This document shows positions 42,421 through 50,861 of a stretch of DNA of 64,000 nt, one piece after another. Source of the DNA: Actinomycetales bacterium UBA1383 (GTDB lineage: Bacteria > Actinomycetota > Actinomycetes > Actinomycetales > Actinomycetaceae); assembly GCA_002305415.1 (NCBI GenBank), contig DBQX01000083.1:1-64000 (forward strand), in the 5' to 3' direction. The notes below the pieces were generated by a model. It was not told the DNA's origin and did no database searches. It worked only from the letters and a program-made list of their open reading frames with translations. The first letter of the stretch is position 1, and every line of letters starts with the position of its first letter. A program made the translations under genes and the position numbers.

Positions 42421-44610
42421 ATGACCGATCACTTCCCTGTCGACGCCGGAGTCCTCACCACCGTCGCCCGCGGCCTGCACTACAACCCGCACGAGGTGCT
42501 CGGTCCGCACATCTTCGACGGTGCCGTCACCATCCGTACGCTGCGCCCCATGGCGGACGCGGTGGAGATCGTGACAGCGAACGCGGCCTACCCGGCGACC
42601 CATGAGTGCGACGGGATCTGGGTCGCCGTGGTCGAGGGGGACCGGGTGCCCGACTACCGCGTCCGGGTCACCCTCGGAGAGGTCACGAGCACGCTCGACG
42701 ACGCCTACCGGTTCATGCCCTCACTCGGGGAGATGGACCTCTACCTGATCAGCGAGGGCCGCCACGAGGAGCTGTGGAAGGTGCTCGGCTCCCACGTGCG
42801 CAGCTACCCGAGCGAGATGGGCGAGGTGCACGGCGCCTCCTTCGCGGTGTGGGCCCCCAACGCACGCGCGGTACGCGTGAAGGGCGACTTCAACTCCTGG
42901 AACGGCTCGGTCTCCGCGATGCGGTCCCTGGGCGCCTCCGGGGTCTGGGAGATCTTCATCCCGGGCGCGGAGATCGGTCACCGCTACAAGTACGAGATCG
43001 CGTCGCGGGACGGCTCGTGGCACGAGAAGGCGGACCCGATGGCCCGGGCCACGGAGGTGCCGCCGTCGACGGCCTCCGTGGTGACCGATTCGTCCTATGT
43101 GTGGGGCGACCACGAGTGGCTGGAGAAGCGGGCGCGCACCCAGCCGCACGCCGCCCCGCTGTCGATCTACGAGGTGCACCTCGCGTCCTGGCGCCACGGG
43201 CTCGGCTACCGCGCCCTCGCGGACGAACTCGTGGAGTACGTGTCGAAGCTCGGGTTCACGCACGTGGAGCTGATGCCCGTCGCGGAGCACCCGTTCGGTG
43301 GCTCGTGGGGCTACCAGGTGACCTCCTACTACGCGCCGACGGCGCGCCTCGGCGTCCCCGACGACTTCCGCTACCTCGTGGACAAGCTCCACCAGGCCGG
43401 TATCGGCGTGATCCTCGACTGGGTGCCCGCCCACTTCCCGAAGGACATGTGGGCCCTCGCCCGCTTCGACGGCACCGCGCTGTACGAGGACCCGGACCCG
43501 CTGCGCGGTGAGCACCCCGACTGGGGCACCATGGTCTTCAACTTCGGCCGGCGCGAGGTCCGCAACTTCCTCGTCGCGAACGCGCTCTACTGGCTGCAGG
43601 AGTTCCACATCGACGGGCTGCGGGTGGACGCCGTCGCCTCGATGCTCTATCTCGACTACTCCCGCAAGGACGGGCAGTGGCGGCCCAACGCGCACGGCGG
43701 CCGCGAGAACCTCGAGGCGATCTCCTTCCTCCAGGAGGCGAACGCCACCGCCTACAAGAAGGTGCCCGGGGTGATCATGATCGCGGAGGAGTCCACGGCA
43801 TGGCCCGGCGTGACCGCACCCACGAACATCGGGGGCCTCGGGTTCGGCCTGAAGTGGAACATGGGGTGGATGAACGACACCCTCCGTTACCTCTCCGAGC
43901 TGCCGATCAACAGGCGCTACCACCACGGCGAGCTCACCTTCTCCCTGATCTACGCCTTCTCCGAGCAGTTCATCCTGCCGCTCTCCCACGACGAGGTCGT
44001 GCACGGCAAGGGGTCGCTCATGCGGAAGATGCCCGGGGACTGGTGGCAGCAACTCGCCGGCGTCCGGGCGCTCCTCGCCTACCAGTGGTCCCACCCGGGC
44101 AAGCAGCTGCTGTTCATGGGTCAGGAGTTCGCCCAGGAGGCCGAGTGGAACGAGTCCCGCGGCCTCGACTGGTGGCACCTCGACAACCCGACACACGCGG
44201 GCGTCGCGGACCTCGTGAGCACGATGAACCAGATCTACAAGGACTCCCCGGCACTGTGGGCCGACGACTTCTCGCACGAGGGCTTCGAGTGGATCGAGGC
44301 CGGCGACGCGGACCACAACGTGCTGGTCTACATGCGGAAGACCCCTGACTTCTCCGAGCACATGGTGTGCATCGTCAACTTCGCGGGGATCCCCCACGAG
44401 GGGTACCGAGTCGGACTTCCCCACGGCGGAGACTGGCTTGAAGTGCTGAACACCGACGCGATCGACTACGGCGGCTCAGGGGTTGGGAACCTCGGACGGG
44501 TCGAGTCTGAGGAGATCCCCTGGCAGGGCCGGCCGTTCTCGGTGCGGCTGCGGGTGCCGCCCCTGGGAGCGCTGTGGCTGGTGCCTGACCGAGGCACGGC
44601 CACCGAGTAG
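42421..44610 (+). CDS. glgB: 1,4-alpha-glucan branching enzyme
   Basis: Makes alpha-1,6 branches in the glucan produced by GlgE. The 729-residue protein has two N-terminal beta domains (the second a CBM48 with FAVWAPNARAVRVKGDFNSWNG), then the GH13_9 barrel: ELMPVAEHPFGGSWGYQ, the nucleophile Asp in IDGLRVDAVASMLYLDY, the acid/base Glu in VIMIAEESTAWP, and LPLSHDEVVHGKGSL. It is 95 bp after mak, with GGGAGAG before its ATG. A hairpin terminator follows. Confidence 0.96.
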   Translation: MTDHFPVDAGVLTTVARGLHYNPHEVLGPHIFDGAVTIRTLRPMADAVEIVTANAAYPATHECDGIWVAVVEGDRVPDYRVRVTLGEVTSTLDDAYRFMPSLGEMDLYLISEGRHEELWKVLGSHVRSYPSEMGEVHGASFAVWAPNARAVRVKGDFNSWNGSVSAMRSLGASGVWEIFIPGAEIGHRYKYEIASRDGSWHEKADPMARATEVPPSTASVVTDSSYVWGDHEWLEKRARTQPHAAPLSIYEVHLASWRHGLGYRALADELVEYVSKLGFTHVELMPVAEHPFGGSWGYQVTSYYAPTARLGVPDDFRYLVDKLHQAGIGVILDWVPAHFPKDMWALARFDGTALYEDPDPLRGEHPDWGTMVFNFGRREVRNFLVANALYWLQEFHIDGLRVDAVASMLYLDYSRKDGQWRPNAHGGRENLEAISFLQEANATAYKKVPGVIMIAEESTAWPGVTAPTNIGGLGFGLKWNMGWMNDTLRYLSELPINRRYHHGELTFSLIYAFSEQFILPLSHDEVVHGKGSLMRKMPGDWWQQLAGVRALLAYQWSHPGKQLLFMGQEFAQEAEWNESRGLDWWHLDNPTHAGVADLVSTMNQIYKDSPALWADDFSHEGFEWIEAGDADHNVLVYMRKTPDFSEHMVCIVNFAGIPHEGYRVGLPHGGDWLEVLNTDAIDYGGSGVGNLGRVESEEIPWQGRPFSVRLRVPPLGALWLVPDRGTATE

Positions 44611-44620
44611 GACGCCGCCG

Positions 44621-44648
44621 GGAGGGGGGCCCCGAAGGGCCCCCCTCC
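44621..44648. terminator. Bidirectional terminator after glgB
   Basis: A 12-bp perfect stem (GGAGGGGGGCCC / GGGCCCCCCTCC) with a CGAA tetraloop, flanked by further GC pairing, in the 51-bp gap between the converging glgB and thioredoxin-TPR genes. Confidence 0.8.
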
Positions 44649-44661
44649 GGCGCCTCCGCCG

Positions 44662-45543
44662 TCAGTAGAGCGCGCTGGCGAGATCGCGGCGAGCACGGGC
44701 GACCTCTGGGCCGCCACCGAGGATCTCGAAGTAGTCCACGAGCCGCGCCCGCGCCGGCTCCCGTCCCGGCCCCCCGGCGCGCACCACGGCGATCAGCCGG
44801 TCGAAGGCAGCCTGCAACAGGCCGCTCGCCAGTTCGGCGTCCGCCGCCAGGAGCTGGGAGTCGACGTCGTCCTCCCGAGCGCCTGCGATCGCCGCGTCGA
44901 GGCCCACGCCCTCGAGACGGGAGAGCAGCTGCACCTGCGCGAGGGCGGCCTTCGCGTCACGGTCGCCGGGGTTCTCCTTGAGCGCCTGCCGGTAGCTCGC
45001 CTCGGCCGCCGCGTAGTCCCCCGCCTCGATCGCGGCGAGGCCCGCGGCGTGGAGCGGCGGCAGCTCTGGCTCAGCAGGCGCGGGGGGCGCCCCCGCGGCC
45101 ACCGTCCCCGTGACGCCGTTCTGGGCGGCGACGGCGAGCAGCTGGTCGATGATCTTCCGCACCTGCGCCTCCGGGTACGCACCCTGGAACAGCGGGACGC
45201 CCTGACCGCCGAGCAGGGCGACCACGGACGGGATCGACTGCACCTGGAAGGCGGCGGCGACCTGGGGGTTCGCGTCCACGTCCACCTTCGCGAGCAGGAA
45301 CCGGCCACCATACTCGGCCGCCAGCTTCTCGAGGATCGGTCCGAGTGTCTTGCAGGGCTGGCACCAGGAGGCCCACAGGTCGACGACGACGGGGACGGTG
45401 AGGGATCGCTGGATCAGCTGCTGGAAGTCGGCATCCGTCGCGTCCACCACGACCCCGGGGACGGCGGAGGCCGTGGGGGCCGGGGCGGGTCGCGCCAGGG
45501 TTGCGAGATCGACGGCCCCGTGGACGTTGAGTGGTTCTCTCAT
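44662..45543 (-). CDS. Thioredoxin-TPR protein (CnoX/YbbN-like)
   Basis: A 293-residue protein with a thioredoxin domain (residues about 30-135) followed by TPR-like helices (HAAGLAAIEAGDYAAAEASYRQALKENPGDRDAKAAL). The active site is WCQPC (Cys61, Cys64), so it may be redox active, unlike E. coli YbbN/CnoX, whose site is SQHC. No signal peptide; cytoplasmic. Relatives protect and deliver clients to chaperones. The ATG lies 7 nt after TACGAT with no ribosome-binding site, a leaderless arrangement. Confidence 0.85.
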   Translation of the reverse strand: MREPLNVHGAVDLATLARPAPAPTASAVPGVVVDATDADFQQLIQRSLTVPVVVDLWASWCQPCKTLGPILEKLAAEYGGRFLLAKVDVDANPQVAAAFQVQSIPSVVALLGGQGVPLFQGAYPEAQVRKIIDQLLAVAAQNGVTGTVAAGAPPAPAEPELPPLHAAGLAAIEAGDYAAAEASYRQALKENPGDRDAKAALAQVQLLSRLEGVGLDAAIAGAREDDVDSQLLAADAELASGLLQAAFDRLIAVVRAGGPGREPARARLVDYFEILGGGPEVARARRDLASALY

Positions 45544-45550
45544 GCCCCCA

Positions 45551-45556
45551 ATCGTA
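45551..45556 (-). promoter_or_regulatory. -10 box for leaderless thioredoxin-TPR gene
   Basis: TACGAT on the minus strand, 7 nt before the ATG at 45543, lying just outside the stop codon of the upstream lipoprotein gene (45561). Confidence 0.5.
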
Positions 45557-45560
45557 AGTC

Positions 45561-46562
45561 TCAGTCGGGGGAGGTCGAATCGTCGCGTTCCACGCCGGTC
45601 AGGACCTGCTCGAAGCCCAGGACCCGAACCTGCTCCTCGCTGCCCGCGGGCGGGACGTGGAGGGCGATGGACACGAGGTAGCTGGCTGTCAGCGTACCGC
45701 GCACCTCACGGTCCCCGCCGTAGGCCAGGCCCTCGCCCACCTGGAGGGTCGCGCCGGCCACCGTGCGCCGGACGATCAGGCGCTGGTCGATCGCCGCGAA
45801 GACGATCGCGCCGCCGTCGTTCGTGCCGATCGCCTGCACGCCGTGCTCGGAGGGCGTCGCGGTGGTCTCGGCCTCGCCGGCCACCGACACCCCTTCCGAC
45901 AACGTCGCGACGCTGCTGAGGAACCGGGTCCGGAAAGCGTCCTCGGCGAACTCGGCGGCGAACTCGTCACCGCCCGCGAGGAGGTCGGCGTAGTGCTCGA
46001 CTGCGACTGTCGGGGAGATCCGCAGGGCGTCGCTGTCCGCCGCGACGGGAGGCGAGCCGACCTCCGGGTTCACCGTCGCGGGCATCTCCGTACCGGGGAG
46101 CAACCGCACCCACGACCAGAGCTGGTAGTTGTCCCTGGCCTCCGTCTGGACGAGGGCGAGCAGGAGCGGGAGGTTCGCGCCCTCCGGGATCTCCGTCACG
46201 ACGCTGACGAGGCGGGGCCACTCGGTCGTCGCGGACACGATCGCGACCTGGGGGGCGGTCACCAGGGGCGTGACCGGATCCTGTCCGTCCGTCGCGGCCG
46301 CGAGGGCGTACTCCGCCTCGCGCATGACCCGCGCGGGCCCGGTCACACGTCCCACCAGCGCCTCCGGGGAGGACGCGGCGTCCGCGGCCACGAGTGTCTC
46401 CGAGACGCTCGAGAGGATCCGCTCGAGCTGCGCGTCGATGATCACGGCGGGCGGGGTGTCCGGCGCGGGGCTGGCGGACGGCTCCGGAAGGGGTGCCGAC
46501 GCGCACGCACCCACGGCGAACACGACGGCGAGGGCCGCCCAGCGACGTCGTCCGGCGTTCAT
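45561..46562 (-). CDS. Lipoprotein of unknown function
   Basis: A 333-residue protein with a lipoprotein signal: basic start NAGRRRW, hydrophobic ALAVVFAV, and lipobox VGAC with Cys near residue 20, then a Pro/Ser/Ala linker. The mature part has an alternating alpha/beta pattern without known catalytic residues. I recognise no named family. Its ATG overlaps the stop of the upstream membrane protein gene (ATGA), so the two form a coupled pair that is probably exported or envelope-bound. Confidence 0.75.
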   Translation of the reverse strand: MNAGRRRWAALAVVFAVGACASAPLPEPSASPAPDTPPAVIIDAQLERILSSVSETLVAADAASSPEALVGRVTGPARVMREAEYALAAATDGQDPVTPLVTAPQVAIVSATTEWPRLVSVVTEIPEGANLPLLLALVQTEARDNYQLWSWVRLLPGTEMPATVNPEVGSPPVAADSDALRISPTVAVEHYADLLAGGDEFAAEFAEDAFRTRFLSSVATLSEGVSVAGEAETTATPSEHGVQAIGTNDGGAIVFAAIDQRLIVRRTVAGATLQVGEGLAYGGDREVRGTLTASYLVSIALHVPPAGSEEQVRVLGFEQVLTGVERDDSTSPD

Positions 46563-47611
46563 CGGTCCTCCTCCTGGACGTCCCACAGTGCTCGCCACGA
46601 CCCGGTCTCGTCGCGCGAATCGCGGTGGCGTGCGGCGTCGCGCACGCCGGGCACCACGGCACTCCCGCGCGCCGGCCCCGCGTCCCGCACGGCGGCGTCG
46701 ACCTCCGTCCGCACGTACACCGGTTCGTCGAGCTCGACGTGACGCAGCGCCCGGTGCCGCTCCGGATCGAGGGCCGCCGGGACGATGCCGGCGCCCACCG
46801 TGCCCCCGGTGGACGCGATCGGGCCGTCGGGGGCCGCGCGCGGGTCCGAGGCCGCCTGGGCCCGGTCCCGCTCCCGGAGCTGACGGCGGGTGAGGCGCGC
46901 CGCCGTCGGCGCGGCGGACGCCATGGGGCCGCCTTCCTCCACCACCCGCATCGTCGCCGTCTCCGTGACGTCCGCCGCGGCCTTCTGCTGCCTCGCCGCG
47001 GTCCGTGCCCGCACCTCCCGGCGCACCAGGAAGTCCCAGGTGAGCAGGCCGAGCCCGACCAGCGCGAGGATCAGCCCGCCCACCAGCAGGGGCACGAGGT
47101 AGGGCGTGGTCACGGTCGCCGGCCACGACAGTGTCACGCGCGGCGCCGGCTGGGTCCCGTCGGTCGCCACCAGCAGCGTGACCTGGCCGGGATCCGGCAC
47201 GAGGTCGAGGGTGACCTCGCCCTGTCCGGTGACCTCCGCGGTCCAGAGATCCGCCCCCGCGGGGTTGGGGACCGTCCCCTCCCCGTCAACCCGTTCGACC
47301 GCCAGCTCCGTCCACGACGCCAGCCCGACGACGTCGGTGTGCGCCGCGGGTCCGACCCACGCGGCGACGTCGCTGGCGGGGGCGAAGGCGAGCACGACCG
47401 GCGCGTCCGGAGCGGTGGCCCGGACCGTCACGGTCTCCGGGCTCACCATCCCCAGGACCCCCGGCACCACCAGGACCACCGGGGTGTCAGGTTGCGCGGG
47501 CATCGTGGCGGTCACTGTCTCCGAGGACCGCCACACCGTCGCGGACGCGATCCCAAGCCCGATCACGACAATGCCGAGAACGACCAGGAGGGCCGCGAGT
47601 GTTCGTCGCAT
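46559..47611 (-). CDS. Two-helix membrane protein with periplasmic-type domain, unknown function
   Basis: A 350-residue protein. An N-terminal hydrophobic segment (LAALLVVLGIVVIGLGIASA) is followed by about 140 residues of beta-rich extracytoplasmic sequence, a second membrane helix near residues 170-192 (LVPLLVGGLILALVGLGLLTW), and a basic, low-complexity cytoplasmic tail rich in Arg, Ala and Asp. It is translationally coupled to the lipoprotein gene. The ATG is chosen over an adjacent GTG because GAGG lies 7 nt before it. I recognise no named family. Confidence 0.7.
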   Translation of the reverse strand: MRRTLAALLVVLGIVVIGLGIASATVWRSSETVTATMPAQPDTPVVLVVPGVLGMVSPETVTVRATAPDAPVVLAFAPASDVAAWVGPAAHTDVVGLASWTELAVERVDGEGTVPNPAGADLWTAEVTGQGEVTLDLVPDPGQVTLLVATDGTQPAPRVTLSWPATVTTPYLVPLLVGGLILALVGLGLLTWDFLVRREVRARTAARQQKAAADVTETATMRVVEEGGPMASAAPTAARLTRRQLRERDRAQAASDPRAAPDGPIASTGGTVGAGIVPAALDPERHRALRHVELDEPVYVRTEVDAAVRDAGPARGSAVVPGVRDAARHRDSRDETGSWRALWDVQEEDR

Positions 47612-47769
47612 CACACATCCTCACGTTAGGCTCAACAAGCCAGATTACGGGCAAAGCGCCTCATGTGTACCCCCACACCCCCGGCGATGCGGCAGATCGG
47701 CCGCGCGCCGCCGCGATGGGGACCGCACCGGTAGGCTGGCGGCAACGTGCGGATTGAGGGGACAAGACG
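47612..47769. promoter_or_regulatory. Divergent promoter gap before the DivIVA-like gene
   Basis: A 158-bp gap, AT-richer at 47630-47670. On the plus strand TAGGCT (47732-47737) followed by GAGGGG just before the GTG at 47770 gives a promoter with a short leader. On the minus strand no convincing -10/-35 pair was found. Confidence 0.35.
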
Positions 47770-48915
47770 GTGAGCGGCGAGGAATTCCCGGTTGTGATGA
47801 GGGGCTACGACCGTGCCCAGGTGGACCAGCGGATCGCGGCGCTGAACGACGCGCTCGCCGGGGCGCGCAAGGAGGTCGCCGCCCTCGACGCCCGCGTCGT
47901 ACGCCTGCAGTCCGAACTCGCGGCGGCGACGCGCCAGCTGAAGGAGCACGAGCGGCCTTCATACGCCGGCCTCGGCGCCCGGCTCGAGCAGCTCCTGCGT
48001 ACCGCCGAGGAACAGGCGGAGTCGCTCACCCAGCGGGCACAGCGCGAGGCGGAGGAGACCCTGGGCCGGGCGCGGGCCGAGGCGGCCGCGCTCGCGGCCC
48101 GCAGCGAGCAGGAGGCCGCAACGATGCTCTCCGACGCGCGGGTCAACGCCACCAACGCGCTCGAGGCGGCGGAGCGGGACGCCGAGACCACCCGCGAGGA
48201 CGCCCGCGTGACGGCGGTGGAGCTGGTGGCGTCCGCGGAGCGCGAGGCGGCGCGCCAGCGGGCCGAGCTGGAGTCGGAGCTGGCCGCGCGACGGGCCGAG
48301 GTGGAGAACGAGCTGGCAGCCGCCCGTGCGACGGCCGAGCGGGAGCTCCTGGAGCAGCAGCAGGACCACGATGCCGAGCTGCAGTCCCAGCGCGACCAGG
48401 TGGCCCGGGAACTCGACGAGATGCGGGCCACGACCGCTGCCGAGGTCGCGGACCAGCGGGCGCGGGCCGCGCACGACGCGCGCACCGTGCGGGCAGCCCT
48501 CGACCGCGAGCTCGCACTGGCGCGTGAACTCGCCGAGAAACAGACCAGCGAACGGCTGGCCAGTGCCCGGGAGTCCCTCGGCGCGGTGGTCGAGACCGCC
48601 CGCCGCGAGGCGCGCGTGGCGGAGGAGCAGCTGCGCCAGGCGATCGCCCGGGCTGAGGAGGTCCGCCGGGAGGCTGACGCGCAGGCACGCGCACGGATCG
48701 AGGGCGCCCGCGCCGAGGCCGAGGAGATGCTGGCGTCCGCGCGGGCGGACGCGTCCCGGATGCGGGACGAGGCCCGTGACGCCGCCGACGCTGCGCGGCG
48801 CGAGGCCGATGAACAGCTGGCGGAACTGGACCGGCAGCGGCAGTCGGTCTCCACCTACATCGACGAGGTACGGTCCCTGATCACGACGTCGGACGAGTCC
48901 GCACCCGCGGACTGA
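47770..48915 (+). CDS. DivIVA-domain long coiled-coil protein
   Basis: A 381-residue protein. Residues 4-40 (EEFPVVMRGYDRAQVDQRIAALN) match the DivIVA N-terminal domain, and residues about 70-365 are nearly unbroken coiled coil rich in Ala, Glu and Arg. DivIVA-type proteins sense membrane curvature and organise polar growth or division in actinobacteria. It is probably a paralogue rather than the main Wag31, since the N-terminal motif is divergent and no dcw genes are near. GTG start with GAGGGG. The last 61 bp overlap the GntR gene tail to tail. Confidence 0.78.
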   Translation: MSGEEFPVVMRGYDRAQVDQRIAALNDALAGARKEVAALDARVVRLQSELAAATRQLKEHERPSYAGLGARLEQLLRTAEEQAESLTQRAQREAEETLGRARAEAAALAARSEQEAATMLSDARVNATNALEAAERDAETTREDARVTAVELVASAEREAARQRAELESELAARRAEVENELAAARATAERELLEQQQDHDAELQSQRDQVARELDEMRATTAAEVADQRARAAHDARTVRAALDRELALARELAEKQTSERLASARESLGAVVETARREARVAEEQLRQAIARAEEVRREADAQARARIEGARAEAEEMLASARADASRMRDEARDAADAARREADEQLAELDRQRQSVSTYIDEVRSLITTSDESAPAD

Positions 48916-49256
48916 CCCGCTGGCCACGCGTGGGCGACCGCAGCGAGAGCGGACTCCCGGTCGGCGCCCATGTCCCGTGCCTGCGCGACGAACCGGGTGG
49001 CCAACGCCCGCAGCGCGTGGGAACGATCGGGGTACGCGACGAAGCTGCCACTCCGTCCCCGGGTCTCGATGACCCCTGACCTCTCGAGGTCGCGGTAGGA
49101 ACGCGCCACCGTGTTCGGTGCGAGCCCGAGCGACTCGGCGAGCCCCCGCACGGTGGGGAGTCGTTCGCCGGGAACGAGGTCGCCGGCGGCCACCGCGGTG
49201 ACCACGCACGCCGTCAGCTGCTCGTGCCCCGTCACACCCCGCTCCGGTGACCACAT
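48855..49256 (-). CDS. GntR-family transcriptional regulator (short, YtrA-like)
   Basis: A 133-residue protein with an N-terminal winged helix: VAAGDLVPGERLPTVRGLAESLGLAPNTVARSYRDLERSGVIETRGRSGSFVA is the GntR DNA-binding signature. The remaining 60 residues are helical and too short for a FadR or HutC effector domain, so it is YtrA-like. Such regulators often repress ABC transporter genes, but none is beside it. The ATG is 7 nt after TAGCAT, a leaderless start. It shares a 31-bp divergent promoter gap with the next gene. Confidence 0.85.
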   Translation of the reverse strand: MWSPERGVTGHEQLTACVVTAVAAGDLVPGERLPTVRGLAESLGLAPNTVARSYRDLERSGVIETRGRSGSFVAYPDRSHALRALATRFVAQARDMGADRESALAAVAHAWPAGQSAGADSSDVVIRDRTSSM

Positions 49257-49287
49257 GGAGGAGATGCTATCCGCCTACCATGGTGCG
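49257..49287. promoter_or_regulatory. Compact divergent leaderless promoters
   Basis: Minus-strand TAGCAT (49264-49269) is 7 nt from the GntR ATG. Plus-strand TACCAT (49276-49281) is 6 nt from the GTG at 49288. The two -10 boxes are 6 bp apart, so occupancy of one should interfere with the other. Confidence 0.5.
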
Positions 49288-49707
49288 GTGAGCACCGAGT
49301 GGAGCGACCAGCGGCGGGAGGCCGCCGCCGAGCACGCCGAACGCCTGCGAAGGCGAGAGGCCGCGGAGAACGCGCAGGCGCAGCAGATCCTCGACGACTT
49401 CGCCGCGGCGGCGTTGCGTGCCGGGCTGCCCGCCGAGACGTTGCGGATCACCGGCTACGGCGGCAAGGGACGCGCCACCTCCGACGTCACGGGGTGGTAC
49501 GTGCGGCAGGACCGGTCGATGGGTGTCGGGACGGATGGGAAGCTGTACATCCTGACCGCGCCGCTCGGCCTGATGGACCGGTGGCGCCGCGTGCACCTCG
49601 AACCGATCCCGCCACCGCTCGTCCTCGGGGCCGGGGGACGCGACGGCGACTCCATCGACCTCGCCGACGCGCTCGAACGGCTGCTCCCGGGGTGGCGGGA
49701 ACGCTAG
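49288..49707 (+). CDS. Conserved hypothetical protein (139 aa)
   Basis: A soluble protein with a charged helical N-terminus (residues 3-45, rich in Arg, Glu and Ala) and a beta-rich C-terminal half (RITGYGGKGRATSDVTGWYVRQDRSMGVGTDGKLYILTAPLG). No family recognised. The GTG has no ribosome-binding site and lies 6 nt after TACCAT, so it is probably leaderless. It ends 13 bp from the converging hydrolase gene. Its divergence from the GntR gene makes it a candidate target of that regulator. Confidence 0.65.
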   Translation: MSTEWSDQRREAAAEHAERLRRREAAENAQAQQILDDFAAAALRAGLPAETLRITGYGGKGRATSDVTGWYVRQDRSMGVGTDGKLYILTAPLGLMDRWRRVHLEPIPPPLVLGAGGRDGDSIDLADALERLLPGWRER

Positions 49708-49720
49708 TCCGGCCGGAACG

Positions 49721-50536
49721 CTAGTCCTGGGCCGCCGCGCGCGCGCGGTCCCACAGGTCTCGCAGGGCCGCGGCGACGGGCTCGGGGTTCTCCACCGCCG
49801 CCATGTGGCCCGCCCGGGGGATCTCGACCACCGTCGTGCCGAGCGCCTCCGCCATTGCCTCCGCCTGCTCGGCGCCCGACACGTGGTCGTCGACGCCACG
49901 GAGGACGAGAGCGGGGATCCGGAGCCGGCGCAGCACCTCGAGGCGATCAGGCCGCGCGGCCATGGCACGCTGCGCCCACGCGATGGCGGCGGGCGAGGCC
50001 TGCTCGAACCACTCGGCCAGCTGGTCGTGGAGCGGCTCCCGCTCCAGCCGCGTCACAGGTGAGACGACATTCTCCAGGAGGGGAGCGAGATACCGGCCGG
50101 GTGCCGAGTCGGAGGTCATCGCCTCCGCCATGCGGATGCGGTACTCCCGCATCTCGAGGTCATCCGCGCTGGCGCGCGTGTCGAGCAGGCCGATACCGGC
50201 CAGCCGCTCCGGGTACAGCTCGGCGAACGCCATGGTCGTATAGCCGCCGATGGAGACCCCGGCCAGCACGATCCTCCCCGCTCCCGCCTCGTCGAGGGCG
50301 CGCGCCAGTCCCCGCGCCCACGTCTCGAGCGCGGGCACGCTGGAGTCCCCCAGGTGTGTGGCGACCGCCGCAGGGGCGGCCGAATCGCCGAAACCGGGCG
50401 GATCGGAGGTGATCACCCAGCCGTCGAGGTGTTGGCGCACCCCGCGGAACATGCGGCCGTCGAGGGGGAAGGCGGGCAGGAGGACCAGTGGGATGCCCTC
50501 GGGTCGCCCGGCGGAGTGGAGCGCGATATCACTCAT
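49721..50536 (-). CDS. Alpha/beta-fold hydrolase
   Basis: A 271-residue hydrolase. The catalytic Ser is in the nucleophile elbow GVSIGGY, a candidate acid in LRGVDDHVSG, and the His in RAGHMAAVENPEPV. An oxyanion region lies near LLPAFPLDGRMF. The core and cap arrangement resembles esterase or 3-oxoadipate enol-lactonase-type enzymes, but substrate cannot be told. The frame is open upstream; homology starts at MSDIALHSAG, and CAGTCT lies 6 nt before that ATG. Confidence 0.85.
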   Translation of the reverse strand: MSDIALHSAGRPEGIPLVLLPAFPLDGRMFRGVRQHLDGWVITSDPPGFGDSAAPAAVATHLGDSSVPALETWARGLARALDEAGAGRIVLAGVSIGGYTTMAFAELYPERLAGIGLLDTRASADDLEMREYRIRMAEAMTSDSAPGRYLAPLLENVVSPVTRLEREPLHDQLAEWFEQASPAAIAWAQRAMAARPDRLEVLRRLRIPALVLRGVDDHVSGAEQAEAMAEALGTTVVEIPRAGHMAAVENPEPVAAALRDLWDRARAAAQD

Positions 50537-50576
50537 GGAACAAGACTGCCACCTCCGCGGCACCGGCAACCGGCGT

Positions 50577-50861
50577 TCAGGTGGCACGCCGCCAGCAGGC
50601 GAGGTGCCAGTGGCGCCGCTCGGCGAGAGCCGCCTCGGCGCCGAACAGGTGCTCGTTCGACCACGCGACGACGTGCGCCACACCCGGGGCGATGGCGTGG
50701 TTGCAGCCGGGACAGGTGTAGGACCGGGCATCGTTGCGGACCTGGCGCACCGTGAAGCTCACCCCGCCGGGACCCTCCTCCGTGCGGGCCATCCCCCGCA
50801 GCCGCTGGGGGTCAAGCGGACGGTGCTCGGCGCCCCACGGTCGCTTCGACGACCGCCTCAC
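50577..50861 (-). CDS. Small Cys/His protein, probable zinc finger
   Basis: A 94-residue protein with CPGC near residues 50-53 and HWHLAC near residues 84-89, together a likely zinc site resembling a treble-clef or HNH-like core. The central VAHVVAWSNEHLFGAEAALAERRHWH stretch is conserved in short actinobacterial proteins I have seen annotated only as ATP/GTP-binding or hypothetical; I see no nucleotide-binding motif. The GTG start overlaps the GH1 gene stop (GTGA), making it the third gene of nagA-GH1-zinc finger. Confidence 0.65.
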   Translation of the reverse strand: MRRSSKRPWGAEHRPLDPQRLRGMARTEEGPGGVSFTVRQVRNDARSYTCPGCNHAIAPGVAHVVAWSNEHLFGAEAALAERRHWHLACWRRAT

